A program made the position numbers and the translations under genes. From assembly GCF_013248975.1 (NCBI RefSeq), contig NZ_JABRWH010000001.1:4546001-4610000 (forward strand): DNA of 64,000 bases, in the 5' to 3' direction. Below the pieces are notes generated by a model. It searched no databases. It was given only the letters and a program-made list of their open reading frames with translations, and was not told the DNA's origin. This document shows positions 8,285 through 17,733 of this stretch, piece after piece. The first letter of the stretch is position 1; each line of letters opens with the position of its first letter. The stretch comes from Neobacillus endophyticus. GTDB taxonomy: Bacteria > Bacillota > Bacilli > Bacillales > Cytobacillaceae.

Positions 8285-10123
8285 TCAGCCTATTGGAATA
8301 ATGACTTCAATGATGGTTCCCTCTTCATCACTCCAGAAATGGACACTGCCATTATGGTTTTCAATAATTTGTTTGGAAATCATGATACCCAATCCAGTGC
8401 CGTTCCCCTTCGTTGTAAAAAATGGTTCGCCAATCCGCTTCAATATATCCTGAGGAATTCCAATTCCTGTATCTTTGAAGAATATTTTCACTTTAGCGTC
8501 ACAAATTCGTTTGATTTCAATTGTAATCTTTCCGCCAGTCGGCATAGCTTCAATGGCATTTTTTAAAAAATTGATAAACACTTGTTTTAACTGATTCTTA
8601 TCACACTTAATTTTTAAATTCTCGCATTCATTGACAATTTCAATATGAACGTTATTCATGATGGCTTGGGTATCAATCAAAGTTTTTACCTCATCAATCA
8701 AAGAATGCATGTTCACTGTTTCAAACTTTAAATGGTGGGGTTTGGCAAGAACCAATAATTCACTTAATATGAGTTCAATTCGGTCCATCTCAGATTGAAT
8801 AATTTCAAAATACGCTTTTTCCTCAGCTTGAGACTCTATTAATTGAAGAAAACCTTTGATGGCCGTAAGGGGGTTTCGGACTTCATGCGCAATCCCAGCT
8901 GCCAGTTGTCCGGCAATGGTTAATTTTTCAGAATTTAAAAGAAGTTCTTGGGTTTTTTTCCTTTCCGTTATATCACGGATAATAAAATACTGGGCTGTTT
9001 GTCGTTGAAAAAAAGTGGGAATTCCTTTTATTTCTGCTTCAAAAGTGGTATGGTCCAATCGAATGAGTCTAAATTGTTTAAATTCAGTAGATTCACCTTC
9101 GAGTACCTTTTTGACTCGATCTCTAGCTACATCGTGGTAATCAGAATGGATAAAATCTAAAAGCGATTTTGAAAGAATTTGCTCATGATCAGTGGCACCT
9201 AATAAATTTGCTCCTGTTTCATTTATATACAAAATTTTCTCTCTTTGAGCAATGATAACAGCATCTGGAGAATGCTCAACCAAATCCTTATAAGCCTTTT
9301 TACGGCTCCCCAATTCATATTCTGCTATTTTTCTTTCTGTTATATCTCTAATAACACTTACAACTTCTAGAATATTTCTTGTATCGTGGTCAATGATCGG
9401 GCTAAAAAATGTTTCAACCCATATAGAAGATCCATCCTTTTTAAAAAGACGAAAAGTGCTTCTTCTATTTTCAAGGTTTGTTAGGACTGTTTCACGCTCA
9501 AAAAGGGCTTTTTCCAAATCCTCATGATGCAGCAACATGGAAAAATGCTGCCCTATCAATTCATCCGCAGTAAAACCCAATATATATTCAATAGAAGGCG
9601 AAACATAAAGAATTTCTCCTAATAAATTCGTGCTTAAAATAATATCTAAAACATGATCTGTTAAGATACGATGAAATTCTTCCATTTTTCTAACTTCGGC
9701 CTTTGCCCTTTTTAAATGGGTAATATCTTTGGCCACAGCGTAAATCCCAATAATTTTGTCATCAACCGATATTGGAATATTGGTTATGTTTAAGTCAACG
9801 AATTGCTCATCTTTTGTTTGCATGAAACAATCGAAGTTTTGGACTTGTCCTAAAGAGGCTTTATGAAAATGATGAAAAATTTTATCCAAGCTTTCAATAG
9901 GAAAAAGCCTTTGTAACTTCAATTGGACTGACTCTGCTATTGTGTAACCGGATAGGTTTTCAAATACTGAATTCACTTTAAGGATATGACCTTCTAAATC
10001 TAGAAGTAAAATGGCGTCTGGGTTGGAATGAAACACAGTTTGATTATTACTCAGCGTTTCCGTTATGTATTTATCTAATAATTGCCGTTTATCACTTTTT
10101 ATTTCTTGAATAGGACTCTTCAT
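8285..10123 (-). CDS. PAS-domain sensor histidine kinase, sporulation-kinase (KinA/KinE) type
   Basis: A 612-aa soluble histidine kinase with no membrane segment. Three PAS domains lie at about residues 30-135, 150-265 and 278-390 (each with an NPDAILLLD- or HSPDAVIIA-like start and PAC ending). The phospho-acceptor is His413 in IAHEVRNPLTAIKGFLQLIE, a sequence typical of Bacillus KinA-KinE, followed by the N box (about 519-525), DTGIGI (about 551) and GNGTGLG (about 573). The architecture and length match KinA (606 aa, three PAS domains). No response regulator is adjacent, as expected for kinases feeding the Spo0F/Spo0B/Spo0A phosphorelay. The role in sporulation is inferred from family; the PAS ligands are unknown. 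AGGAAGAGAG precedes the ATG. Confidence 0.85.
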   Translation of the reverse strand: MKSPIQEIKSDKRQLLDKYITETLSNNQTVFHSNPDAILLLDLEGHILKVNSVFENLSGYTIAESVQLKLQRLFPIESLDKIFHHFHKASLGQVQNFDCFMQTKDEQFVDLNITNIPISVDDKIIGIYAVAKDITHLKRAKAEVRKMEEFHRILTDHVLDIILSTNLLGEILYVSPSIEYILGFTADELIGQHFSMLLHHEDLEKALFERETVLTNLENRRSTFRLFKKDGSSIWVETFFSPIIDHDTRNILEVVSVIRDITERKIAEYELGSRKKAYKDLVEHSPDAVIIAQREKILYINETGANLLGATDHEQILSKSLLDFIHSDYHDVARDRVKKVLEGESTEFKQFRLIRLDHTTFEAEIKGIPTFFQRQTAQYFIIRDITERKKTQELLLNSEKLTIAGQLAAGIAHEVRNPLTAIKGFLQLIESQAEEKAYFEIIQSEMDRIELILSELLVLAKPHHLKFETVNMHSLIDEVKTLIDTQAIMNNVHIEIVNECENLKIKCDKNQLKQVFINFLKNAIEAMPTGGKITIEIKRICDAKVKIFFKDTGIGIPQDILKRIGEPFFTTKGNGTGLGIMISKQIIENHNGSVHFWSDEEGTIIEVIIPIG

Positions 10124-10674
10124 CTCTCTTCCTTCGTCCCTTCCCCCTATTTTTATATGTAAATCATCAATTGGTCATCATTAAAAATATCATTTTTTTG
10201 AAATAACTTTTCAGCATTCATTATACCTTTTTTGGCCTCTGAGGAATATCATTTACTAATTTTACTATTATTTTAAATTTTCCTAAAAATACTTTCAATA
10301 TATTCCCTGTTTTTCCTTCTTTTTTACGATACCTCTAGAAATATTATACTTTCGAAAAAAAGAAACTGTCGTAAGCAGTATTTAAATTCTCCATTTATCT
10401 TCTAGAAACATCTATATTCTTGTATTATATAGTATTTCAATTAGAAAAGTTGGATATTTGATTTGCTTTCAAACTTGGTAAGTTTTTGATTTCTTAATCG
10501 AATTTGACTACATTGTCTTTTCGATTTTTATCGAATAAAAGACCCATGCCTTTTAAACCTAGGAAAATACAGAAGAAGAATCATTTGGGACAAAAGGATT
10601 AAATACAATGAAAAACCGAATAGAATAAAGTCTTTGATATAAAACTATATGAAAACCAATAAAGGAGTACATCC
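10124..10674. other. AT-rich divergent intergenic region, no gene seen
   Basis: 550 bp between the divergent kinase and DUF3231 genes. I found no reading frame with a ribosome binding site and no strong hairpin. It presumably carries both promoters. AAAGGAG at 10660 serves the DUF3231 gene. Confidence 0.4.
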
Positions 10675-11703
10675 ATGGGAATCATTAAGCCGATCAAGGT
10701 AGGCAACAGTAAAACAAACGTTAATCAAAAATTGACTTCAGTAGAAATGGGAAAACTTTGGGCTACCTATATGGGGAACAGCATGTCCAAATGCATCTTG
10801 TCCTATTATCTTCAACACTGTGACGATGATGAAATAAAAATGTTACTAAAAAACGCCTTAAATTTAAGTACAGATTTTATGAAAAGGATTGAAGAAATTT
10901 TCACAAAAGAAAATTTCCCAATCCCTCATGGTTTTACCGATGAAGATATTAATCTTGAAGCTCCCAGGTTATTTGAAGATGAATTCTATGTGCATTACCT
11001 GAAATATGCGTCTAAAGCAGGATTAAGTATCTATGGTGTAGCGATTCCAATTGTTTACCGAGAAGATGTAAAAGAATTTTTTCTATATTGCTTAGAAACC
11101 ACTACGGATTTAATTCAACAGATTAATGAAATATTAATGGGAAAAGGGTTTATTATCAAACCGCCATTGATCCCGATACCAGAAAAAGTAGAATTTGTTC
11201 ATAAAGATTTTTTAAACGGTTTTTTTGGACATGTACGCCATTTACACGCTCTCGAAATTGCACATCTATACGATAATATTGAGAATAACGTGACATCTAA
11301 AGCCCTAATTTCGGGTTTTAGTCAGGTAGTCAAATCAAAAGACATCAGAGACTTGTTTATCCGGGGAAGAGAGTTGACCCATAAAAGTGTTGAACGATAT
11401 ATGGAAAAATTACATGAAGAAGACTTGCCTGCACCAACTTTTCTCGATCATTTAGTAACAACTTCCACGTTTTCGCCTTTTTCAGATAAGATTATGTTAT
11501 TTCATAAGACGGATATGTTTTCAATGAAAATCAGGGCATTCGGAAATTCCATGGCTGTTAATGGAAGACATGATATAGGACTGCTTTATACCAGATCCTT
11601 AATGAGCATCTCTCAATTTGTTGAAGACGCTGCAAAGATTATGATAGAAAACGGTTGGATGGAACAGCCGCCTAGAGCTGTGGATCGGGACCATCTTTCC
11701 TAA
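10675..11703 (+). CDS. DUF3231 family protein
   Basis: A 342-aa protein made of two related halves of about 165 aa (start of half 1: LTSVEMGKLWATYMGNSMSK; half 2: HVRHLHALEIAHLYDNIENN), matching the duplicated DUF3231 family common in spore-forming Bacillaceae. The halves look like four-helix bundles of ferritin-like character (for example repeated EIFTKENFPIPHGFTDEDIN and EILMGKGFIIKPPLIP segments). Biochemical function is unknown. It is well expressed judging from the AAAGGAG site 7 bp ahead of the ATG, and it precedes an NhaC antiporter on the same strand, 113 bp away. Confidence 0.82.
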   Translation: MGIIKPIKVGNSKTNVNQKLTSVEMGKLWATYMGNSMSKCILSYYLQHCDDDEIKMLLKNALNLSTDFMKRIEEIFTKENFPIPHGFTDEDINLEAPRLFEDEFYVHYLKYASKAGLSIYGVAIPIVYREDVKEFFLYCLETTTDLIQQINEILMGKGFIIKPPLIPIPEKVEFVHKDFLNGFFGHVRHLHALEIAHLYDNIENNVTSKALISGFSQVVKSKDIRDLFIRGRELTHKSVERYMEKLHEEDLPAPTFLDHLVTTSTFSPFSDKIMLFHKTDMFSMKIRAFGNSMAVNGRHDIGLLYTRSLMSISQFVEDAAKIMIENGWMEQPPRAVDRDHLS

Positions 11704-11816
11704 TCATCTTTGATAAACGCAACAATTGACCAAATTCTGATTTTTCCCTCCATCCTGATAGGAAGTTGCACATTCTCTGTCAGTCCAATATAAGGTCTGC
11801 TCGGGAGGTATATGTT

Positions 11817-13241
11817 TTGGAACATACTTGGTTTTCATTATTACCCTTTCTTATTGTTATTGCAATGTCTATTTGGTTAAAAAATATCTTGCCAGGACTT
11901 GTTGTAGGGCTACTTGCAGGCTCCATTCTTGTGAAGTCCGCTGTATTGCCGGGCATTTATCAAGCTGTATCTTACATCGTCACTACACTATCCAGCCCTT
12001 CAAATATGAAAATTATTGGATTTCTTTATTTATTTGGCGGACTTGTCGGGATGATGAATATATCTGGGGGCATTAAAGGTTTTTCAGAATGGATCGGAGC
12101 GAAAATCAAAACTGAACGCGGCCTTCTTGGACTGATATGGTTTACACTTCCCTTCACATTTATGATGCCGATGTTTCGGATTATGATGATCGGACCTGTC
12201 GTTAAATCCATTGCAAAAAAAATGAACTTGCCGAAGCAAAAAGTAGGTTTAACCATGGATATTTCAACAGAATCGGTCATCGTTCTTTTGCCCGTTGCTA
12301 CCGCATTTGTCGGCTTTATGTTGTCATTGGTGGAAGGAAGTATCCGAAAACTTCATACTCCCATGTCAGCCTATCATGTATTTTTATTAAGTATTCTATT
12401 TAATTTTTTTGCCATTTCGATGTTGTGTATAGGGATCATCCAAACATTCTGGAGACCCCAAAAAAACCAGGATACAAATCAATTAGAACATTCACTTGTT
12501 GATCATGAAGGAAATGATTTACATAGAAGCGGGATTCAGAAAGAACTTTCTATGGTAAAAGCACAACCTTGGAATTTGATATTTCCTGTATTTTTGCTAT
12601 TGGGTTTATCGCTCTATTTATTATGGAGAGACGGAACAGGAAAAGGAGCGCGTTCCATATTTGAAGCTTTTTCGAAGGCAGATGCCACGTTTGTTATGTT
12701 TTTAGCCGTTTTTGTAACTCTAGTTTTAACTTTTTTATTGTATGTGTTGAGACATCTCTCGTTAAACGAAATCCTGTTTCATTTCTATGATGGAGGGAAT
12801 CAGATGATGGAAGCCATCAGTTTACTTGTCCTGATCTGGTCTCTAACAATCTCAGCACAAGCCCTTGGATTTTCAGCCTTTATTAGTTCCACACTTGGGG
12901 CATTCCTTCCGGCGTTTTTGACCCCGGCAACGATATTCTTACTTGGGGCTGCTGTTGGTTACTTTATTGGCTCATCGTGGGGTACTTGGGGATTGTTTAT
13001 GCCTTTAGGAGTATCACTAGCAGTCTCTACCGGTGCTTCCATTCCTCTAACGGTTGGTGCTGTATTTGCAAGCGGAGCTTTTGGGGCACTCACATCACCA
13101 TTGGGTGACACGACCATTACGACAGCTTCCATTCTTGATTTACCGCTTGTGGATTACGCCCGTTTCAAACTAAAGATTGCTGCATTAGGAGCAGGAATTG
13201 CGATTGTTTTATATATCGCTGGAGGATTTTTGATCAGATAG
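11817..13241 (+). CDS. NhaC-family Na+/H+ antiporter-like permease
   Basis: About 474 aa with 11-12 hydrophobic segments, in the NhaC/arginine-ornithine ion transporter superfamily. Readable landmarks are IWLKNILPGLVVGLLAGSIL near the N-terminus, LYLFGGLVGMMNISGG, SSWGTWGLFMPLGVSLA and FGALTSPLGDTTITTASILD near the C-terminus. Family members exchange sodium or organic ions against protons at the cell membrane. An ATG far upstream at 11766 is in frame, but GGGAGG at 11803-11808 lies 8 bp before TTG 11817, and the hydrophobic N-terminus LEHTWFSLLPFLIVIAM begins there. The substrate could also be an organic acid or amine. Confidence 0.82.
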   Translation: MEHTWFSLLPFLIVIAMSIWLKNILPGLVVGLLAGSILVKSAVLPGIYQAVSYIVTTLSSPSNMKIIGFLYLFGGLVGMMNISGGIKGFSEWIGAKIKTERGLLGLIWFTLPFTFMMPMFRIMMIGPVVKSIAKKMNLPKQKVGLTMDISTESVIVLLPVATAFVGFMLSLVEGSIRKLHTPMSAYHVFLLSILFNFFAISMLCIGIIQTFWRPQKNQDTNQLEHSLVDHEGNDLHRSGIQKELSMVKAQPWNLIFPVFLLLGLSLYLLWRDGTGKGARSIFEAFSKADATFVMFLAVFVTLVLTFLLYVLRHLSLNEILFHFYDGGNQMMEAISLLVLIWSLTISAQALGFSAFISSTLGAFLPAFLTPATIFLLGAAVGYFIGSSWGTWGLFMPLGVSLAVSTGASIPLTVGAVFASGAFGALTSPLGDTTITTASILDLPLVDYARFKLKIAALGAGIAIVLYIAGGFLIR

Positions 13242-13271
13242 ATCCCATTAAAAACTTGAGGTATAACAAAA

Positions 13272-13326
13272 TACCGGCCTGCTATCCCAATGGACCTTTT
13301 TTGTCCGATCGATAGCACAGCCGGTA
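13272..13326. terminator. Imperfect long inverted repeat between NhaC and the small membrane gene
   Basis: Two paired blocks (TACCGGC 13272-13278 with GCCGGTA 13320-13326; TGCTATC 13280-13286 with GATAGCA 13311-13317) form a long hairpin with a 24-nt loop. It lacks a following T-tract, so it may act as a weak convergent terminator. Confidence 0.5.
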
Positions 13327-13368
13327 ATTTAAGAAATGGGGACTATTAAAAGCAACTACATCTCAGAA

Positions 13369-13710
13369 TCAATGTTTTTTCAATTTCTCCCATTGATTTT
13401 CAAAATTAGTAAATGGATCTGTTTCTTTTTTTGCTTTTTTACTTTTATTCCATTCTTTATATACAAGATACAGCACATAAGCTGCGCCTGCTCCTATTAG
13501 GGCAGGAATATGGTGGAGCACTGAGGAGAGCACGATTAATCCGATCATTACTAATCCTATTTTCCAGCCTAGGGAGTCTGTTTTTAAAAATTGTCTAATA
13601 ATAAAATAAAGAAGAATTAAGCTAACCAATAACGATACGATCGGCCCCACGCTTTTAAGTAATATCAAGGCAGCCAAGCCCCCTGCTAAAATCAAACCAA
13701 ATTTTTTCAT
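13369..13710 (-). CDS. Small three-helix membrane protein (lmo0954-like)
   Basis: A 113-aa protein with three hydrophobic stretches (about residues 4-20, 24-40 and 50-85) and a charged C-terminal tail (YKEWNKSKKAKKETDPFTNF, ending in NQWEKLKKH). The general look resembles the lmo0954 family of small Firmicute membrane proteins, often found with envelope-stress genes, but I hold that as a weak match. AGGAGGAG precedes the ATG. It is monocistronic and convergent with NhaC. Function unknown. Confidence 0.72.
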   Translation of the reverse strand: MKKFGLILAGGLAALILLKSVGPIVSLLVSLILLYFIIRQFLKTDSLGWKIGLVMIGLIVLSSVLHHIPALIGAGAAYVLYLVYKEWNKSKKAKKETDPFTNFENQWEKLKKH

Positions 13711-13956
13711 TTTATTCTCCTCCTAATAATTCAATTCCTAGCCATTCATCACCGTTTTCTTGATTTCATTTTACCTTCTTATCAAACATTTTATAATTGC
13801 GCCAGAGCTTGATTTTTCTCTCAGACCTTAGACCTAGTAAAGATGGCCGTATTGGAGATCCATATAGTATCCATTTTCATAACAAACTATAATATATTTT
13901 AGGCAGTTAAGCGCCAAAATCTTAATGGTTTAACTAAAAGAAAGTGAGAGAAAAGA

Positions 13957-14484
13957 ATGACGATAACATATGAAGTTCTACCAAATGAAAAAATGGAAGA
14001 ATGTAGAGATTTATGTAATGAACTCATGATCTTTCAAAAATCAAAGGCTCACTTCAAACCTGAATTATTTGACAGCATGAATTTTGACACCAGAATGGTT
14101 CCATCCATGAAAAGTGCTATTTATAATCAAATTGTCGTGGCAAAAGACGATGGTAAAATAATTGCCTATGCTTATTCCAACATTTCGCCCAAAGAAGCGT
14201 ATTCTAATGATTTTGCTACTTTTTTTGACCAATCTTCAGTTAGTAAAAAGAATGTCGGATGTTTGTCCCAGTTTTTTATTAAGGAAGGATATAGAAAAAT
14301 AGGGATTGGATCCATCCTTTTCGAGCTGTCGATGAAATGGCTGCATCCATTTGATGATGTCGAAGATTATTTTATCTTTGTTTCCAATGGCAATGATGAT
14401 GCATTAGAGTTTTATAAACGAAAAGGTTTTATTGTCAGCCATAACATATTGGATGGATTTATTACTGTTTTAAGAAACAAATAG
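13957..14484 (+). CDS. GNAT-family N-acetyltransferase
   Basis: A 175-aa acetyltransferase of the GNAT fold. The acetyl-CoA-binding motif A is seen in CLSQFFIKEGYRKIGIGSIL (the R-K-x-G-x-G loop at about residues 121-126), followed by motif B (DYFIFVSNGNDDALEFYKRK GFI region, the neighbour-shift tail typical of the family). The acceptor substrate cannot be predicted. It is flanked by a very strong terminator and appears to be a single-gene unit; AAAGTGAGAG is the ribosome binding site. Confidence 0.8.
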   Translation: MTITYEVLPNEKMEECRDLCNELMIFQKSKAHFKPELFDSMNFDTRMVPSMKSAIYNQIVVAKDDGKIIAYAYSNISPKEAYSNDFATFFDQSSVSKKNVGCLSQFFIKEGYRKIGIGSILFELSMKWLHPFDDVEDYFIFVSNGNDDALEFYKRKGFIVSHNILDGFITVLRNK

Positions 14485-14497
14485 CCATATCATCCCA

Positions 14498-14538
14498 AAA
14501 GATATGGCAGTGATTTCCACCATCACTGCCATATCTTT
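14498..14538. terminator. Strong bidirectional terminator after the GNAT gene
   Basis: A perfect 17-bp stem (14498-14514 with 14522-14538) closes the GNAT gene on the plus strand and the 57-aa gene on the minus strand. Confidence 0.9.
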
Positions 14539-14576
14539 CCTTACCTTTCAATAGGTGGCTTCACTAATAGAAACGT

Positions 14577-14750
14577 TCATTTCGCAAACAAAATCTTTAT
14601 CTCATTTTCAGCCTCCACCATCCTGCCATAACGATATCCTTCAATCAATACATGACGTTCATGGTCATTTAATCGGCGGTCCCATTTCGTTTCTAAGTAT
14701 GTGATCACTTCATTATACAGAATGTACGGATATTCGAACGGTTCATTCAT
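14577..14750 (-). CDS. Small conserved-looking 57-aa protein of unknown function
   Basis: Read by hand on the minus strand: 57 codons from ATG 14750, beginning MNEPFEYPYILYNEVITYLE and ending AENEIKILFAK. An AAGAGGTG ribosome binding site lies 7 bp ahead of the ATG, and a strong terminator follows the stop, so it is very likely expressed. The protein is soluble, with alternating charged and aromatic residues and a predicted helix pair (TKWDRRLNDHERHVLIEGYR). It lies 128 bp downstream of the FlhB-C-terminal-like gene on the same strand and may be co-transcribed with the FliK/FlhB-like pair. I do not recognise the family. Confidence 0.7.
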   Translation of the reverse strand: MNEPFEYPYILYNEVITYLETKWDRRLNDHERHVLIEGYRYGRMVEAENEIKILFAK

Positions 14751-14878
14751 CGATGTACACCTCTTTTACTAAATTTGCTCCTCCTTCACCAGTTTCGTCC
14801 GTTTTTTCTATTTCTATTACTTTTTATATATGTTTTGGACATAATGCAGGTACTAAAAAAATGAAAATATTTGCTACC

Positions 14879-15157
14879 CTACTTTTTGGAATATTGACGA
14901 TCAACATGGTAAATAAACGCAAAGACTTCTGCAACTGCACCGTACAGTTGTTCAGGAATCGTTTTATTGATCTGAATTTCACTCAATAGTTCAACTAAGG
15001 ATGTATCTTCTTGGATGGGAACATGATGTTCTTTTGCTTTTTCAATCATATTAGCTGCAACGAACCCTTTCCCTTTTGCCACCACTTTTGGAGCCGCATC
15101 GTTTTGAGCATCATAAGCCAGGGCAACCGCCTGTATTCGTTTCGTTTTCTCCTTCAT
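14879..15157 (-). CDS. ylqH: FlhB C-terminal-domain-like protein (YlqH type)
   Basis: A 92-aa protein equivalent to only the cytoplasmic C-terminal domain of FlhB/YscU, the export-apparatus switch protein of flagellar and type III secretion systems. The FlhB signatures are visible: AVALAYD (residues 10-16), APKVVAKGKGFVAANMIEKA (22-41) and TIPEQLYGAVAEVFAFIYHV near the C-terminus. The autocleavage motif NPTH that precedes AVALKYD in FlhB is absent; the protein starts MKEKTKRIQ instead. Its ATG overlaps the stop of the FliK-like gene by 4 bp, so the two are translationally coupled. In B. subtilis the same pair is ylqG-ylqH near rnhB-sucC. No other flagellar gene is in this window. Confidence 0.82.
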   Translation of the reverse strand: MKEKTKRIQAVALAYDAQNDAAPKVVAKGKGFVAANMIEKAKEHHVPIQEDTSLVELLSEIQINKTIPEQLYGAVAEVFAFIYHVDRQYSKK

Positions 15158-16425
15158 ATCTTAATATCGACTCCTTGATAAATTTCTTTCGGTAAAAGAA
15201 CGGAATTAAGCTCCTGAGGATCTAAATCTGTTTTTTCGTAAGCAGGATTCACTTTTATATATGAAAGTTTGTACCCCAAAGCTTCTAACTTTTGTTTTAC
15301 ATTTGGGGTTAACGCGGAAACAACGGGTTCAATATCCTTTTTATCATTGATGATGGAAACATGGATGACTCTATTTTGGACTTGCATATCTAGAATGGTT
15401 TGGTCCATATGCTCTAAATCCAAATAAAATAATACTCGGCAGTAATCTGGATCCATTTGTCCATTCTTATTTTTCTTTCCGGTCCATTGCAATGTTATAT
15501 CGGTATTTTTGTTGCCAAATGTAATGGGTAATTGGAGCACCATTTGCTGCATGGCTGTTGTTGGATCCTGTGAAATTAATTGCATACCTGTTAATCGATT
15601 TATGACAGGCTCTATCTCCTTCCCGTTTGAACCCAGCTCATTTAATGCATTCAATAGAAGCGGTTTTAAAGAATGAAGAGTTTTTGATGCGTTTGACTTA
15701 TCACCCGCCCATTCTCCTACTGCATTTTCATATTCAAGGCCTAAATGGCGAATCATCGTTTTTAGCATTTGTTTGACTTCGGAACCAGTTTGTACTTGAT
15801 CAATGGTGGGATTCGCTAGGATTTCCGCAATCTTTTGTTTCAATGGCTGAATGGTAGAGAAATTTGATAAGTTAGGATCTTCTAGTCGAGCTGCTAACGT
15901 CTCCAATTGATGGGAAAATGGTTGAGGCTCTTGCACTGCCACTAACGATTGAAAAACCTGCTTTGTAAAGGGCAGATCCTTTTTTACCATCCATTCAAGT
16001 GCCGTTATCTCTTTTACGTCCGGCTGATGGATAATCCACTCAGTTACTGTTTTGATCTGCTCTTTCGTCATCGGTATATTATGATCCATTAAAGTTTTTA
16101 CGAGTTGCGTATTTATTTTTGTGTCAGGAAGATGAAGCTGTTCCAGTAGATTAGCTGGCTGTCCCTCATTACCATCCAAAACTTTCAGCTGTATGCCTCC
16201 ATCGCCATTTGCTTGAACTTCAAAAAGATAGTTTTCAGCTATCGACAACGACGCTTTTACTTGTGCTAATATTTTCATACCGCCAATCTGAACAATGGCC
16301 GAATCATTGGCTAGAAACTTTTCCACTCTGCCATAGAGCAATTGCCCCGGCTTAAAAGAAGTTAACGATGCTTTCTGCAAATTTTCAGCCTTGATAAAGT
16401 TTTGAATCATATGTAGTGAGTTCAT
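15154..16425 (-). CDS. ylqG: FliK-like hook-length-control domain protein (YlqG type)
   Basis: A 423-aa soluble protein. The N-terminal part (about 1-90) has an LQKASLTSFKPGQLLYGRVE segment and a small beta-rich domain; the middle is helical and variable; the C-terminal 100 residues (from TLQWTGKKNKNGQMDPDYCR to KLSYIKVNPAYEK) resemble the FliK/Flg_hook C-terminal domain, which talks to the FlhB cytoplasmic domain to switch export specificity. It is followed, with a 4-bp overlap, by the FlhB-C-like gene, so the pair keeps the two partners of the switch but no export channel. This corresponds to YlqG of B. subtilis, whose function is unknown. The domain call is by inspection and moderately certain. 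Confidence 0.75.
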   Translation of the reverse strand: MNSLHMIQNFIKAENLQKASLTSFKPGQLLYGRVEKFLANDSAIVQIGGMKILAQVKASLSIAENYLFEVQANGDGGIQLKVLDGNEGQPANLLEQLHLPDTKINTQLVKTLMDHNIPMTKEQIKTVTEWIIHQPDVKEITALEWMVKKDLPFTKQVFQSLVAVQEPQPFSHQLETLAARLEDPNLSNFSTIQPLKQKIAEILANPTIDQVQTGSEVKQMLKTMIRHLGLEYENAVGEWAGDKSNASKTLHSLKPLLLNALNELGSNGKEIEPVINRLTGMQLISQDPTTAMQQMVLQLPITFGNKNTDITLQWTGKKNKNGQMDPDYCRVLFYLDLEHMDQTILDMQVQNRVIHVSIINDKKDIEPVVSALTPNVKQKLEALGYKLSYIKVNPAYEKTDLDPQELNSVLLPKEIYQGVDIKI

Positions 16426-16570
16426 TTCCCATTCCCCTTAAAATACTATTGAAATCGATCATTTTCTTCTATTTTTCTTTAATCACATTATATCGAAAAC
16501 AATCACTCTATCGATACGGAATTTTCTTCCTTACGCAGTAATCATAGGAGCATTATTTTCAAAAAGCATA

Positions 16571-16601
16571 AAAAACACCAATAACACATTGGTTATTAGT
16601 G
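16571..16601 (-). terminator. Terminator of the short pyruvate kinase gene
   Basis: Stem 16576-16585 with 16592-16601 (one mismatch), followed on the minus strand by six Ts. It lies 10 bp past the stop codon of the kinase gene. Confidence 0.82.
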
Positions 16602-16610
16602 CGATCCCCT

Positions 16611-17687
16611 TTATTCAGGTGTTCTCATTGTCTCGTTGAGTAAATTTAACATGTCTTTCATATCAAAAGGCGCTTCACGTTTAACCCGCTCTGCGAATTG
16701 AGAGACCAGCTTAAGGGTTTCTATACTTTGAACCGGATAATCACCTGCTGCACTTTCTGCAGATAGCATGACAGCGTTCGTCCCATCCAACACTGCCTGA
16801 AAAACGTCCATTACTTCTGCACGTGTTGGAAGCGGATTTTCCACCATGGACTGAAGCATTTGTGTTGCTGTTATGACATATGTATGATTCCGATTACATT
16901 CCGCGATCATCGCTTTTTGCAAGAGCGGGATCCATTGATAAGGCAGCTCTACTCCCAAGTCCCCCCTTGCAACCATAATCGCGTCCGCTTCGCTGCAAAT
17001 TTCTTGAAAATGTTTTAACGCCTCCATGGTTTCTATTTTCGCAACCAACTTTGGTGTCTTTCCAGTTTCACGCCTTACAAATTGACGGATTTCCTGTAGG
17101 TGAGATGCCCTCCTGACGAATGAGCAAGCAATGAAATCAACTTCTTCTTTTAATAAAAATTGAATATCCTGGCGGTCTTTTTCGGTAATGGCAGGTAAGC
17201 TTGTAACAATTCCAGGAAGATTTACACCTTTATGAGATGAGATATCACCTTCTCTTATTACCTTCGTTACTACTTTTGAATCATCTAAATTTAATACCGT
17301 TAATTCTACTGCACCATCATTTAATAAGATTTTATTACCAGGTTTTACATCTTTTACGATCCCTCGATAATCCACACTTGCTTGTTGCTCATATCCATCT
17401 ACTTCGTCAATGAATAGAGTAAAGTCTTGTCCCTCTTTAAGGGTGACTTTTTCTTTATTCAGTTTTCCCAATCGAATTTTAGGACCTTGTAGATCCCCCA
17501 AAATTTTAATTGGATGACCAGTCTCTTCACGCAGCGATTTTATTAAACCAATTACCTCTCCATGACTTTCATGTGTGCCGTGAGAAAAATTTAGCCGGGC
17601 CATCGTCATACCATGCTTCATTAACTCAAACAGAATATCCTTACTCTCACTGACAGGCCCTATTGTGCAAATCCGATCAATTGTCAT
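16611..17687 (-). CDS. Pyruvate kinase, short form lacking the C-terminal domain
   Basis: A 358-aa protein containing the pyruvate kinase A barrel and B domain but none of the usual C (allosteric) domain and no PEP-utilizing extension; Bacillus Pyk is about 585 aa. Active-site landmarks are present: CTIGP (residues 7-11), [11 protein letters not shown] (30-40, phosphate-binding Arg31 and potassium-site Asn33/Ser35), the signature [11 protein letters not shown] with the catalytic Lys, [10 protein letters not shown] for metal binding and [11 protein letters not shown]. It should transfer phosphate from PEP to ADP, but without the effector domain. I use ATG 17687, which follows a GGGGTG site; an earlier in-frame ATG has none. 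It ends in a proper terminator, so it is not an accidental truncation. It is probably a paralogue of the main Pyk. Confidence 0.82.
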   Translation of the reverse strand: MTIDRICTIGPVSESKDILFELMKHGMTMARLNFSHGTHESHGEVIGLIKSLREETGHPIKILGDLQGPKIRLGKLNKEKVTLKEGQDFTLFIDEVDGYEQQASVDYRGIVKDVKPGNKILLNDGAVELTVLNLDDSKVVTKVIREGDISSHKGVNLPGIVTSLPAITEKDRQDIQFLLKEEVDFIACSFVRRASHLQEIRQFVRRETGKTPKLVAKIETMEALKHFQEICSEADAIMVARGDLGVELPYQWIPLLQKAMIAECNRNHTYVITATQMLQSMVENPLPTRAEVMDVFQAVLDGTNAVMLSAESAAGDYPVQSIETLKLVSQFAERVKREAPFDMKDMLNLLNETMRTPE

Positions 17688-17733
17688 TAAAACACCCCAT
17701 TCCATTAATCAAATATATTTTGCCCAAAAAAAC

